Source of the DNA: Methylococcaceae bacterium UBA662
GTDB taxonomy: Bacteria; Pseudomonadota; Gammaproteobacteria; Methylococcales; Methylomonadaceae
Direction: 5' to 3'
Assembly (NCBI GenBank): GCA_002299425.1
Contig: DBNW01000028.1
Location: 1 to 24,617 of the forward strand
DNA length: 24,617 nt
Both the position numbers and the translations under genes were made by a program. Shown one piece after another: positions 15,426-23,601 of the stretch. The notes beneath the pieces were generated by a model, which was given only the letters and a program-made list of their open reading frames with translations, was not told the DNA's origin and ran no database searches. Within the stretch, counting starts at the first letter, position 1; the number at the start of each line of letters is the position of its first letter.

Positions 15426-16031
15426 GTGAACAATCAACCCAGTATTAGTGCAGAATTGGACGAGGAACTTGTAGCCCGCGTCCAACGGGGCGACAAAAAA
15501 GCCTTTGACCTGCTGGTGATCAAATACCAACATAAAATCATCCAATTAGTTAACCGCTATGTCAAAGACCCTTGCGAAGCTCAGGATGTCGCCCAAGAAG
15601 CTTTCATAAAAGCCTACCGCGCCCTAAATAATTTTCGTGGCGACGCCGCTTTTTACACCTGGCTGTACCGAATCGCCATCAACACCGCCAAAAATTACCT
15701 ACAAGCCCGTTCACGGCGTAGCGGCCAATTTGAAGTCGACATTCAAGATGCCGAAAAAGTAGAAAACGCCCCGCAGTTGCACGACTTAAATTCCCCGGAC
15801 AACCATTTAGCTAATCAACAAATAATCGAAACTATCAAGGAAGCCATTAGTCTACTCCCCGAAGAAATGCGGACAGCCATTGTTCTTAGGGAGTTTGAAG
15901 GTATGAGCTATGAACAAATTGCCGAAGCTATGGACTGCCCGATAGGGACCGTCCGTTCACGCATATTCAGGGCCCGGGAGGCCATAAACGAAAAATTATC
16001 CCCTTTGCTCACACACGGTGAATTTCGATGA
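15426..16031 (+). CDS. rpoE: Extracytoplasmic-function sigma factor RpoE/AlgU
   Basis: This encodes a 201-residue ECF sigma factor. Region 2 (about 15-95) contains VKDPCEAQDVAQEAFIKAYRALNNFRGDAAFYTWLYRIAINTAKNYL, nearly identical in pattern to AlgU/RpoE. Region 4 (about 140-190) has LPEEMRTAIVLREFEGMSYEQIAEAMDCPIGTVRSRIFRAREA, the -35-binding helix-turn-helix. It directs transcription of envelope-stress genes when released from its membrane anti-sigma factor. The start is GTG with AAAGG about seven bases upstream. The stop overlaps the ATG of the mucA-like gene by four bases, so sigma and anti-sigma are translationally coupled. Confidence 0.95.
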   Translation: MNNQPSISAELDEELVARVQRGDKKAFDLLVIKYQHKIIQLVNRYVKDPCEAQDVAQEAFIKAYRALNNFRGDAAFYTWLYRIAINTAKNYLQARSRRSGQFEVDIQDAEKVENAPQLHDLNSPDNHLANQQIIETIKEAISLLPEEMRTAIVLREFEGMSYEQIAEAMDCPIGTVRSRIFRAREAINEKLSPLLTHGEFR

Positions 16032-16570
16032 ATAACCAACTAAAACAACAACTTTCAGAATTTCTTGATGACCAACTGGATGCCCAGACTGCGCTCAATT
16101 TGTTAAGAGAAATCCAAGATGACAAACAACTCGCCCTCACCCTAAATCGCTACGCGGCAATCGGTCACGCGTTAAAAAATACCCCTCCCATTTTCGATGA
16201 CGGTACTTTCTTAGCGGCTGTGTCCGCGCAAATTCAACAAGAACCCAGTTATCTTTTGCCGACACAAAGCAAACAGACCCATGAACCTCGCCGCTACCAA
16301 GTTCTTGCCGCTGCTGCCTCGGTAGCTTTAGTTGTGTTTTTAGGCACACAAACGCTACACCAGCCAACCACCCGCGAGTCGGTCACCAACGTAGCCCTCT
16401 CCGACCCAAAGCACCTAACGACCGCTGCCCGGCCCAATGCCAAGGAAGCCGAACTCGCCCCGTTAAACGAGCGTATCCACGATTACCTTCAAGCCCACAA
16501 TAACGGCGTTTACACTAGCAGCGATCCCGGCCTGCATCAGGCAGCAAAAGTAACCGCATACTCCAAGTGA
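16028..16570 (+). CDS. mucA: Anti-sigma factor RseA/MucA
   Basis: This encodes a 180-residue single-pass membrane protein. The N-terminal cytoplasmic part (about 1-70) has the anti-sigma pattern LSEFLDDQLDAQTALNLLREIQDDKQLALTLNRYAAIGHAL that clamps RpoE. One membrane segment is visible (about 90-107, QVLAAAASVALVVFLGTQ), and the periplasmic tail ends with HQAAKVTAYSK. In the known pathway, DegS/RseP-type proteases cut this protein to free the sigma factor, and MucB binds its periplasmic tail. It overlaps rpoE (ATGA) and is followed after three bases by the mucB gene. The sequence is divergent, so identification leans on position and topology as well as motifs. Confidence 0.88.
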   Translation: MNNQLKQQLSEFLDDQLDAQTALNLLREIQDDKQLALTLNRYAAIGHALKNTPPIFDDGTFLAAVSAQIQQEPSYLLPTQSKQTHEPRRYQVLAAAASVALVVFLGTQTLHQPTTRESVTNVALSDPKHLTTAARPNAKEAELAPLNERIHDYLQAHNNGVYTSSDPGLHQAAKVTAYSK

Positions 16571-16573
16571 CCG

Positions 16574-17593
16574 ATGATCCCGCCATTTTGCTTAATTTTT
16601 GCCCTGTTCTTTTTTACTGCCGGACTGCCTGCGATCGCCGCCCCTACAGACTCCGCTAACGCCACCCAGGAACCGCCGCTTACCGGCAAACAAATCCTGC
16701 AAAAAACCGCTCAGTCCCTACGGCACTCCAATTTCCAGGGTACGGTCGTATTTTTGCGGAACGGCAAACTTGAACCCATGCAATACATCCATGCCTTCAA
16801 CGACGGCCTAGAACAAGAGCGCTTGCTGTCGTTAAATTCGCCACTCAGAGAAATGGTCAGGGAAGCCGGTAAAGTCAGTTGTTTTTACCAAAAAAGCCAT
16901 TACCAACGGGTGGAGCACCCACCATTCAACCGCTCTTTTTTAGTGGACTTGCCTGCCGACATTGGCATTCTGGAGACCGCTTACGCCATTGAACTAGCGG
17001 GTGAGGAAAACATTGCCTTGGTGCCAACTTACGTCATCCACCTAAACCCCATCGACAAATTCCGCTACCCGCGAACATTTTGGGTGGAAAAACGGCATTT
17101 TTTGCCTCTCCAGGCGATCGTATCCCCCTTGGATGGAACGGCTATCGAGAGCGACCCTTTAGAGCAAATGGTATTCACGGATTTTTCAGTCAAAGACCAC
17201 ATTCCCTTCGTAGATATCCAACCCACTCAACCACCAGACCCGTTCAACCAAATTACCCCGCTGCCAATAACGGCGGCCAATTTCGCGGTTGAACGGCTGC
17301 CCCTCGGGTTCAGCAAGCTGTTTTTTAACCGCCGTCTCATGCACAACGAGGCGCGACCCGTCGACCAAATGGTATTAAGCGACGGTTTAGCGTGGGTTTC
17401 CATTTACATGGAATACAAAAAAACAGGGCTAGCACACACTGAGACGGCTGAAAACATCAGCATCCCCCCTGTCGGGGCCATCCATTTTTACAGCCGGACG
17501 CTGGGCGACTTTGAATTTACTGTCATGGGCGATGTCCCCCCGAAAACCGTCAAACAAATCGCCGAAAATATCCAATTGCGCAACAGGCAGTAA
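16574..17593 (+). CDS. mucB: Periplasmic sigma-E regulator RseB/MucB
   Basis: This encodes 339 residues with a signal peptide (about 1-22, cut near AIA-AP). The N-terminal LolA-like domain contains LRHSNFQGTVVFLRNGKLEPMQYIHAFNDGLEQERLLSLNSPLREMVREAGKVSCFY, a clear RseB pattern. The C-terminal domain ends GDFEFTVMGDVPPKTVKQIAENI, also typical. RseB binds the periplasmic tail of the anti-sigma factor, protects it from cleavage, and is displaced by mislocalised lipopolysaccharide or porin signals. It follows mucA by only three bases and ends 112 bases before mucD. There is no intervening mucC gene, unlike the Pseudomonas aeruginosa cluster. Confidence 0.92.
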   Translation: MIPPFCLIFALFFFTAGLPAIAAPTDSANATQEPPLTGKQILQKTAQSLRHSNFQGTVVFLRNGKLEPMQYIHAFNDGLEQERLLSLNSPLREMVREAGKVSCFYQKSHYQRVEHPPFNRSFLVDLPADIGILETAYAIELAGEENIALVPTYVIHLNPIDKFRYPRTFWVEKRHFLPLQAIVSPLDGTAIESDPLEQMVFTDFSVKDHIPFVDIQPTQPPDPFNQITPLPITAANFAVERLPLGFSKLFFNRRLMHNEARPVDQMVLSDGLAWVSIYMEYKKTGLAHTETAENISIPPVGAIHFYSRTLGDFEFTVMGDVPPKTVKQIAENIQLRNRQ

Positions 17594-17705
17594 CTGCCCC
17601 TTAATTTTCGGCGCGGCCCAGTCCCCACATTACGGTCAGCGACCTGCCTGGTAGCACCCGCCTCTTTAGCGACACCCGTCTATGCCAACCCCCAAAGGAA
17701 ATTTT

Positions 17706-19103
17706 ATGCACAAACTGCTCACACTCTGCCTACTGCCGCTGGCCTTTTCATGGCAAAGCGCCTGGGCGCAACTGCCTGACTTTACCGACATGGTAAAAAC
17801 CAACGGCACAGCTGTAGTCAATATCAGCACCACGCGAAAAGCCAAACCGTCTCCCGCCCACAACCCACAACAACTGCCGGAAGGCATACCGCCGGAAATG
17901 GAAGAGTTCTTACGCCGTTTCTTTAACAATCCCGACGGCGACTACGGGCCAGGTGACAGCCAATCTTTAGGTTCAGGCTTTGTCATTTCCCAAGACGGTT
18001 ACATCCTAACCAACCATCACGTCGTTAAAGACGCCGACGAAATTACCGTCAAGTTTTCTGACCGCCGCGAATTGGAAGCCAAATTAATCGGCTCCGACCC
18101 GCGCACCGACATCGCTTTACTGAAAGTCACCGCCAACCAGCTACCCGCAGTCAGCATAGGCAACCCTGAGCAACTGCACGTCGGCGAATGGGTACTGGCT
18201 ATCGGCTCGCCCTTCGGCTTTGAACAATCCGTCACTGCTGGCATCGTCAGTGCCAAAGGTCGCAGCCTGCCCAGCGGCAACTACGTTCCCTTCATCCAAA
18301 CCGATGTCGCCATAAACCCCGGCAACTCAGGCGGCCCGCTGTTCAACATGGAAGGCCAAGTGGTGGGTATCAACTCCCAAATTTACAGCCGCACCGGTGG
18401 TTTTATGGGCTTGTCATTCGCCATCCCGATTGACGTAGCGATGGGCGTGGCCGAGCAAATCAAAACCCACGGCAAAGCCGAACACGGCTGGCTGGGCGTG
18501 CAAATTCAGGATGTCACCCGGGAATTAGCCGAATCTTTCGGCATGAAACGGCCAGAAGGTGCCTTGGTTTCAAGAGTGGTGCCCGGCAGCCCGGCAGAAA
18601 AAGCCGGCCTACAAATTGGTGACATCATTACCGAGTTCAACAACCAGACCATTGCCGCCTCCGGCGACTTGCCGCCCATGATCGGCATGACTGCTATCAA
18701 CAGCAGTGCCACCCTAAAAATTATCCGCCAAGGCGAAACCAAAACCGTAGAGTTTAAAATTGGCCGTCTGCCCGAACAACCCGATCACTTAGCGCAAGGC
18801 GAACAACCGGAAGCGAAGCCGACCAACAAACTGGGGGTGAGCGTGGTTGATCTAACCGGCGAACAACGCGATAGACTAGGCGTTGCCAGCGGTGGCGTAT
18901 TGGTGCAACAAGTTGTCAAGGGCGCAGCTAAAAATGCGGGCATCCAGCAAGGTGATGTCATTTTACGCATCCAAAACCAGCCCATCCGCAACAGCAAAGA
19001 CTTTAACGACGCCATCAAAAAACTGCCGACCGGAAGATCGGTGGCGGTGTTGATCCAGCGCAACGGCAATCCCGGTTTTCTAGCGTTAAAAATTGACGAG
19101 TAA
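17706..19103 (+). CDS. mucD: Periplasmic serine endoprotease MucD (DegP/HtrA family)
   Basis: This encodes 465 residues: a signal peptide (about 1-21), a trypsin-like domain with catalytic H105 (TNHHVV), D135 (DPRTDIALLK) and S208 (NPGNSGGPLF), then two PDZ domains (about 255-345 and 375-460). MucD degrades misfolded envelope proteins and, in Pseudomonas, dampens the sigma-E response, which fits its place at the end of rpoE-mucA-mucB. The ATG at 17706 is preferred because AAAGGAAA precedes it at good spacing; an in-frame ATG at 17682 would add eight residues before the signal peptide. A REP-like palindrome and an intrinsic terminator follow the gene. Confidence 0.93.
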   Translation: MHKLLTLCLLPLAFSWQSAWAQLPDFTDMVKTNGTAVVNISTTRKAKPSPAHNPQQLPEGIPPEMEEFLRRFFNNPDGDYGPGDSQSLGSGFVISQDGYILTNHHVVKDADEITVKFSDRRELEAKLIGSDPRTDIALLKVTANQLPAVSIGNPEQLHVGEWVLAIGSPFGFEQSVTAGIVSAKGRSLPSGNYVPFIQTDVAINPGNSGGPLFNMEGQVVGINSQIYSRTGGFMGLSFAIPIDVAMGVAEQIKTHGKAEHGWLGVQIQDVTRELAESFGMKRPEGALVSRVVPGSPAEKAGLQIGDIITEFNNQTIAASGDLPPMIGMTAINSSATLKIIRQGETKTVEFKIGRLPEQPDHLAQGEQPEAKPTNKLGVSVVDLTGEQRDRLGVASGGVLVQQVVKGAAKNAGIQQGDVILRIQNQPIRNSKDFNDAIKKLPTGRSVAVLIQRNGNPGFLALKIDE

Positions 19104-19124
19104 CACAAAAAAGCATTAAGAGCT

Positions 19125-19157
19125 GTAGGTCGGGCATGCTTTTTATGCCCGACCTAC
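19125..19157. repeat. REP-like palindrome with 13-bp perfect arms
   Basis: GTAGGTCGGGCAT (19125-19137) and ATGCCCGACCTAC (19145-19157) are exact reverse complements around a 7-base loop GCTTTTT. GTAGGTCGGG-type palindromes are common dispersed repeats in gamma- and betaproteobacterial genomes and can be REP elements or ends of small non-autonomous transposons. Only one copy is in this window, so dispersal is not shown here. Confidence 0.65.
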
Positions 19158-19171
19158 TCGGCTGAAACCTG

Positions 19172-19209
19172 ACGCCTTAGGGTCTTTTTGGCCTTAGGGC
19201 GTTTTTATT
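19172..19209 (+). terminator. Intrinsic terminator of the rpoE-mucD cluster
   Basis: ACGCCTTAGGG (19172-19182) pairs with CCTTAGGGCGT (19192-19202) over 11 positions when two G-U wobbles are allowed, with a 9-base loop. A run of T with one A follows directly (19202-19209). This is the only canonical stem-plus-U-tract terminator I found in the window, and it separates mucD from fhcD. Confidence 0.8.
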
Positions 19210-19425
19210 GGCTCGACGCGGGCATCGACGGGGACAAGCGGTTTTGCCGAGACCGGGCCGGCCCTGTCCAAAGTGCTTGATTAAACCGATGCCATGCTGA
19301 AATGACCCGTTAAAACGGCTATTGACCATAACGGGAACCGGATTGGGTTATAATTTTGTTTTGTCATCCGACTCACTTAAAGGCACTCCTGTCTTCCAAA
19401 ACAGCCTAACCAAGAGGCCAACACC
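19210..19425. promoter_or_regulatory. fhcD upstream region with a consensus -10 box
   Basis: A perfect TATAAT lies at 19349-19354, 71 bases before fhcD. The nearest good -35 (TTGACC, 19322-19327) is 21 bases away, longer than usual, so the promoter may need an activator or another -35. The ribosome binding site AAGAGG precedes the fhcD ATG. Nothing else was recognised between the terminator and the gene. Confidence 0.4.
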
Positions 19426-20322
19426 ATGATTATTAACGGCGTCACCATCGATGCAACGTTCGCGGAAGCGTTCCCCATGAAAGCCACTCGCGTTATCATC
19501 ACCGCGCAAAATGCAAAATGGGCACTGATCGCCGCCCAAGCCATGACCGGGTTTGCTACCTCTGTCATCGCCTGCGGCTGCGAGGCGGGCATTGAACGCA
19601 ACCTAAGCCCGGATGAGACTCCCGATGGACGGCCTGGTGTTTCTGTCATGCTGTTTGCCATGGGCGGCAAGGGCTTGGCTAAGCAACTGGAAACCCGCGC
19701 CGGTCAATGCGTGCTGACTTCGCCCACCTCCGCTTTGTTCGCCGGCATAACCAGCGACAGCAAAATTCCCTTAGGCAAAAACCTGCGCTATTTTGGCGAC
19801 GGTTTCCAAATAGCCAAAGTCATCAATGGCCGCCGTTACTGGCGCATTCCGGTGATGGACGGCGAATTTCTCACCGAAGCCAGCACGGGTCAGGTCAACG
19901 CCATCGGCGGTGGCAATTTTTTGGTGTTAGCGCAGTCGCAGCCGCAAGCCCTAGCCGCCTGCGAAGCCGCCATTGAGTCCATGCAAAAAATTCCCAACGT
20001 CATCATGCCCTTCCCCGGCGGCGTGGTGCGTTCCGGCTCCAAGGTCGGCTCTAAGTACAAGACGCTGAACGCCTCTACCAACGATGCTTTTTGCCCGACC
20101 TTAAAAGGCCAGACCGCAACCGAATTGTCGGCCGACATTGAATCGGTCATGGAAATTGTCATCGACGGCCTGACCCAGGAAGACATCGCCCAGGCCATGC
20201 GCGCCGGCATAACCGCAGTGTGCCATTTAGGCCTAGCGGCTGGCATTAACCGCATCAGCGCCGGCAATTACGGCGGCAAATTAGGCCCTTTCCACTTTCA
20301 TCTACAGGAGATCATGGCATGA
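19426..20322 (+). CDS. fhcD: Formylmethanofuran:tetrahydromethanopterin formyltransferase, FhcD
   Basis: This encodes 298 residues, the usual length for Ftr/FhcD. The start MIINGVTIDATFAEAFPMKATRVIITA, the CGCEAGIER block, RPGVSVMLFAMGGKGL, MPFPGGVVRSGSKVGSKYK and the C-terminal MRAGITAVCHLGLAAGINRISAGNYGGKLGPFHFHL are all diagnostic. In methylotrophic bacteria it is part of the cytoplasmic Fhc formyltransferase/hydrolase complex, which turns formyl-tetrahydromethanopterin into formate during formaldehyde oxidation. It overlaps fhcC by four bases (ATGA). The fhcA and fhcB genes for the hydrolase subunits are not beside it: the upstream neighbour is mucD, separated by a terminator. Confidence 0.95.
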   Translation: MIINGVTIDATFAEAFPMKATRVIITAQNAKWALIAAQAMTGFATSVIACGCEAGIERNLSPDETPDGRPGVSVMLFAMGGKGLAKQLETRAGQCVLTSPTSALFAGITSDSKIPLGKNLRYFGDGFQIAKVINGRRYWRIPVMDGEFLTEASTGQVNAIGGGNFLVLAQSQPQALAACEAAIESMQKIPNVIMPFPGGVVRSGSKVGSKYKTLNASTNDAFCPTLKGQTATELSADIESVMEIVIDGLTQEDIAQAMRAGITAVCHLGLAAGINRISAGNYGGKLGPFHFHLQEIMA

Positions 20323-21140
20323 GTGCGTTGACTTTCACCCTTAAAACCCGCCCCGACCAGCGCGTAGACCTCTCGCCCCTAGTCTGCCAACAACTGCAAG
20401 GCAAAGAACACCCTGAAATTGCCGCTATTGAATTGCAATGCGGAAAACGAAAAGTGCGCGTAGACGCGCTGTTTGCGCTGTCAGGGTTTGACACCTCGCA
20501 CATCGTCATCAAAAACAGCGTTGACAAGTTGGATTTTATTGGCAAGGAATTAGACGGCGGCACTGTAACGGTGGCAGGCGATGCCGGGGCCTATCTGGCT
20601 CTGGGCATGAAATCGGGTGCGGTTACAGTCAGCGGCAATGCCGGTTTGTATGCCGGTTGCGAGCTGAAAAAGGGCTATCTGGAAATTTCCGGAAACGCCG
20701 GTGATTTCTTAGGTGGCGCTTTACCCGGCAACAAAATGGGCATGAAAGGCGGCCTGATTTTGGTCAAAGGCCATGCCGGTGAACGGGTCGGCGACCATTT
20801 GCGGCGCGGCGTTATTTTGATCGAGGGCAATGCCGGCGATTATTGCGGTTCTCGCATGATCGCCGGCACTATTGCCGTGATGGGGCAAACCGGCCGGTTT
20901 TTAGGCTATGCCATGCGCCGAGGTACTTTACTGCTGTGGCAGGAACCGCAGTTATCGGCCACCTTCAATGATTGCGGCAGCCACACCTTGGCGTTTTTGC
21001 CCATGCTGTTCAACAGCTTTAAAGCACTGGATTCGCGTTTTGCCGACAGTGCCAGCGCATTTAACCGGGTCCGGCGTTATGCCGGGGACATGGCAGAACT
21101 AGGTCAGGGCGAGGTTTTGGTAAAATGCACGGCTTTTTAA
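20319..21140 (+). CDS. fhcC: Formyltransferase/hydrolase complex subunit C, FhcC
   Basis: This encodes 273 residues forming a right-handed beta-helix like the GXGXG domain of glutamate synthase. Repeated turns are visible at roughly 18-21 residue spacing: GDAGAYLALG, GNAGLYAG, GNAGDFLGG, GHAGERVGD, GNAGDYCGS, GQTGRFLG. It is the FwdC/FmdC homologue and serves as a structural subunit of the Fhc complex. AGGAG precedes the start, which overlaps the fhcD stop. It ends 66 bases before the convergent EEP-family gene; I see no clear terminator between them. Confidence 0.94.
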   Translation: MSALTFTLKTRPDQRVDLSPLVCQQLQGKEHPEIAAIELQCGKRKVRVDALFALSGFDTSHIVIKNSVDKLDFIGKELDGGTVTVAGDAGAYLALGMKSGAVTVSGNAGLYAGCELKKGYLEISGNAGDFLGGALPGNKMGMKGGLILVKGHAGERVGDHLRRGVILIEGNAGDYCGSRMIAGTIAVMGQTGRFLGYAMRRGTLLLWQEPQLSATFNDCGSHTLAFLPMLFNSFKALDSRFADSASAFNRVRRYAGDMAELGQGEVLVKCTAF

Positions 21141-21206
21141 TCGGATAAAAATCGGTTTATTGCGCATCCTCACCACGAACAAGCGCCAGCCGCTGCTGCG
21201 CACCGT

Positions 21207-22049
21207 TTAAAACAACTTAAACCGCGCCAAATAACCGAAATGGTCAGAGACAATCGGGTAAAAGCTGTCATCAAAAATCAAGTCCATCGACTTGACCCGC
21301 ATCGGCTGGCCGTGACGTTTGAAGATGTAGTCGATACGTTTAGGTGGGCCGTGTTCCCAGCCGTGAATGCGCCCGTGGTAGCTGGGCTGATAAAAGCGGT
21401 ACGGGTGCAGTTCGTGGTATTGGTCAATGTATTCGGCTTTGCCGACAATGTGGTTGTAGGCATGGCCGCCGGCCGGGGCGTTGAAGTCGCCGACCAGTAA
21501 ATCCGCCCTCACACCAAAATGCAGGCGCGAGTCGACTAATTTACGCAGATTCCAGTATTGCTCAAAAAAACCGTGATGCGCCCAGCTTAAATGCACATTA
21601 GCCACATGCAGCACGCCGAAATTAGGCACATGGATGCACGACACCGTGACATTGCGCGACATGTAGTTGTCCTTGCGGCGGTCTAGCGAAACATAATCAG
21701 AATAGTTATGCCGCATCGGGTAGCGACTGAGAATAGCCGTGCCTTCCCGCCAACGGTGAAAGCCAATATGGCTCCAATCTTGAAAAATATGGTACCACCG
21801 ACCCGAATCGCGCAGCCGCCGGCAAATACGGAACGCCATGTTAGACGGGGCTTCGCCGTAAGGGTGGACGATGGGGTCGTGCCGGTATTCGCCGACTTCC
21901 TGAAAACACACCAGGTCAATTTTTAACTGGGCGATGGCCTCGCTGATAATCCGCACCTCGCGCTCGTGCTGGTGCAGGGTGTCGAACGGGCAATGCCGTG
22001 GGTGTTGCTGGTAAGTGTGCAGGTTCAGCGTCAGCAAAGAAAGTTCCAT
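21207..22049 (-). CDS. EEP-family metal-dependent hydrolase (module-free paralogue)
   Basis: This encodes 280 residues, a single exonuclease-endonuclease-phosphatase domain. Likely catalytic residues are N9 (LNLH), E51 (CFQEV), H153 (VHLSW), D188 and N190 (GDFN), D240 (IDYIF), and D269-H270 (SDHFGYL). The fold cleaves phosphate esters in nucleic acids, inositol phosphates or lipids; the substrate cannot be read from sequence. There is no signal peptide, so it is probably cytoplasmic. It lies nine bases downstream of a longer gene with a matching catalytic domain (shared patterns DWSHxGFxRxREGxAILSRYPM and VGDFN/CGDFN), so the pair looks like a tandem duplication in one operon. Confidence 0.82.
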   Translation of the reverse strand: MELSLLTLNLHTYQQHPRHCPFDTLHQHEREVRIISEAIAQLKIDLVCFQEVGEYRHDPIVHPYGEAPSNMAFRICRRLRDSGRWYHIFQDWSHIGFHRWREGTAILSRYPMRHNYSDYVSLDRRKDNYMSRNVTVSCIHVPNFGVLHVANVHLSWAHHGFFEQYWNLRKLVDSRLHFGVRADLLVGDFNAPAGGHAYNHIVGKAEYIDQYHELHPYRFYQPSYHGRIHGWEHGPPKRIDYIFKRHGQPMRVKSMDLIFDDSFYPIVSDHFGYLARFKLF

Positions 22050-22058
22050 ACTAAACCG

Positions 22059-23555
22059 TCATTTGGGTTCAAAAACGAACAAGTAGCCGTTATGGTCGGA
22101 GACCCGGCCGTAGTCTTGGTCGGTAAACAAGGCCGTGGCAGATACCGCCTGCAAGCCGGCGTCTGGGGTCATAAAAATATAGTCGATGCGGTAATCTTGG
22201 CTTAATGTCTTTTGCCAATAAGGGTCGTCCAAGCGAAAGTTTTTTTCTGGCCGATACACACCCTGGGCAGCTAAGTACTGATCATCGTAGCCGTAATCCA
22301 CCCGCACGCTCTGGTACGCATCGGAGTCGGCGGCAATGTTAAAATCACCGCACAATAAGGTAGCGATTGCTTGTTGCTTGCTTGCCGCCCATTCGTGCAA
22401 ACGGCGAAATTGCCCGGAAAACCCGCCCTCCCACCAGCTTAGGTGTGCGGAAAAAACATTCACGGTACCGATGTATGGCACGTCTACCGTCGCCATGACC
22501 ACCTTGCGGGCGTTGATGTCGTAGGCATCGCTGCTGTCGGAAACATAACCGGCCTCATAGCCGTACATCGGATAACGACTGAGGATGGCCACCCCTTCCC
22601 GGTAGCGGCCGAAACCTAAGTGCGACCAGTCGCTATGAATACGGTAAGGTTTAGCCAAGTGTTCGTTGATGATGCGGGCGGCATTAGACTGCCAATCGCC
22701 TTCGCCGTTGTTCCAAAATTCGGCGACTTCTTGCAAACACACCACATCGGCTTGTTGTTCGTCGATGGCCTTGGCAATTTGCCTGAATTTGTAAGCCTGG
22801 TTGTCCTCTTGGTAACAATGCAAGTTTAGGATCAGCACGCTCAACGGTTTGCGCGACAACACATAATGGCCGCCACCGTTGTCATCGCCAATACTCTGCC
22901 CGCCGCTTTCGGCGCAAACACGGTACTGCACCTTGAAAGCTTGGCCGACCCTAAGCCAAGCCTGCCATATCTGAACACCGTAGTGATTGGGATTGCGGGC
23001 GTTACTAAACTGGCTTTTGTCCCAGTGATGGCGCCGGTATTTGCACTGGGCGGTGCGGTGGTGCTGCCAGTTGTCGGTAGTCCAGTGGACAGTGACTGTT
23101 TCGGCCTTTAAAGCAGACTTTACGGCGACGGTGACGGGCAGGTATTTTTGCCCCTCCATTAAACGGCTGGTAAAGCCGGTGTTCTGCACACTTTGACCCG
23201 CCATCAGCTTAATGCCGGTATCCGCCTGACTGCGGTGGTTGCGGCCGTACTGGTTGTCCCAGAACTCCCGGCCCAAAACCTGGTAACGCAGGCTGAACTG
23301 GATATTACCCGGCAACGATTTATCGTGGCTGTCGTGCAAAACTTGCTGCGCCTGCCAGTACTCCCCGCCACCGAATTTACTGTGGAAAGCGGCCGGCAAC
23401 ACCTGCCACTGGCCGTCTTCACCCGCCCACAGCACCTCGACCTGCTTGTGGTAGCTTAAGTCTTGTACCCGCATAAAAAACACCAAGTGCTGCTGTTTTT
23501 GGCGTTTTTTCCGGCTGATGGTGTTTTCCACATAGAGCAGACGGATTTCATCCAT
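22059..23555 (-). CDS. CBM21-like glycogen/starch-binding modules fused to an EEP hydrolase
   Basis: This encodes 498 residues with three parts. Residues 1-110 match carbohydrate-binding module 21: a strand pattern VQDLSYHKQVEVLW, then IQFSLRYQVLGREFWDNQYGRNH, whose FWDNxxGxN motif is the polysaccharide-binding signature seen in glycogen-targeting subunits. Residues about 125-232 look like a second, diverged module (TVTVHWTTDNWQ ... IGDDNGGGHY). Residues 236-498 are an EEP domain with N244, E276, H371, GDFN (403-406), D458 and SDHNG (486-490). There is no signal peptide, so intracellular glycogen is the likely ligand. The reaction is unknown; a glycogen-associated phosphatase is one idea. The ATG at 23555 has GAGGT upstream. 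The module-free paralogue follows nine bases later. Confidence 0.78.
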   Translation of the reverse strand: MDEIRLLYVENTISRKKRQKQQHLVFFMRVQDLSYHKQVEVLWAGEDGQWQVLPAAFHSKFGGGEYWQAQQVLHDSHDKSLPGNIQFSLRYQVLGREFWDNQYGRNHRSQADTGIKLMAGQSVQNTGFTSRLMEGQKYLPVTVAVKSALKAETVTVHWTTDNWQHHRTAQCKYRRHHWDKSQFSNARNPNHYGVQIWQAWLRVGQAFKVQYRVCAESGGQSIGDDNGGGHYVLSRKPLSVLILNLHCYQEDNQAYKFRQIAKAIDEQQADVVCLQEVAEFWNNGEGDWQSNAARIINEHLAKPYRIHSDWSHLGFGRYREGVAILSRYPMYGYEAGYVSDSSDAYDINARKVVMATVDVPYIGTVNVFSAHLSWWEGGFSGQFRRLHEWAASKQQAIATLLCGDFNIAADSDAYQSVRVDYGYDDQYLAAQGVYRPEKNFRLDDPYWQKTLSQDYRIDYIFMTPDAGLQAVSATALFTDQDYGRVSDHNGYLFVFEPK

Positions 23556-23601
23556 AACGGCGACCTCGGCGTAAAGTTAAGACCAGAGCACGAGACCCGC
23601 A

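Noticed and set aside
19322..19354. TTGACC and TATAAT as a standard promoter for fhcD
   Set aside because: The spacing is 21 bases, outside the usual 16-18, so it is listed only as a candidate upstream region.
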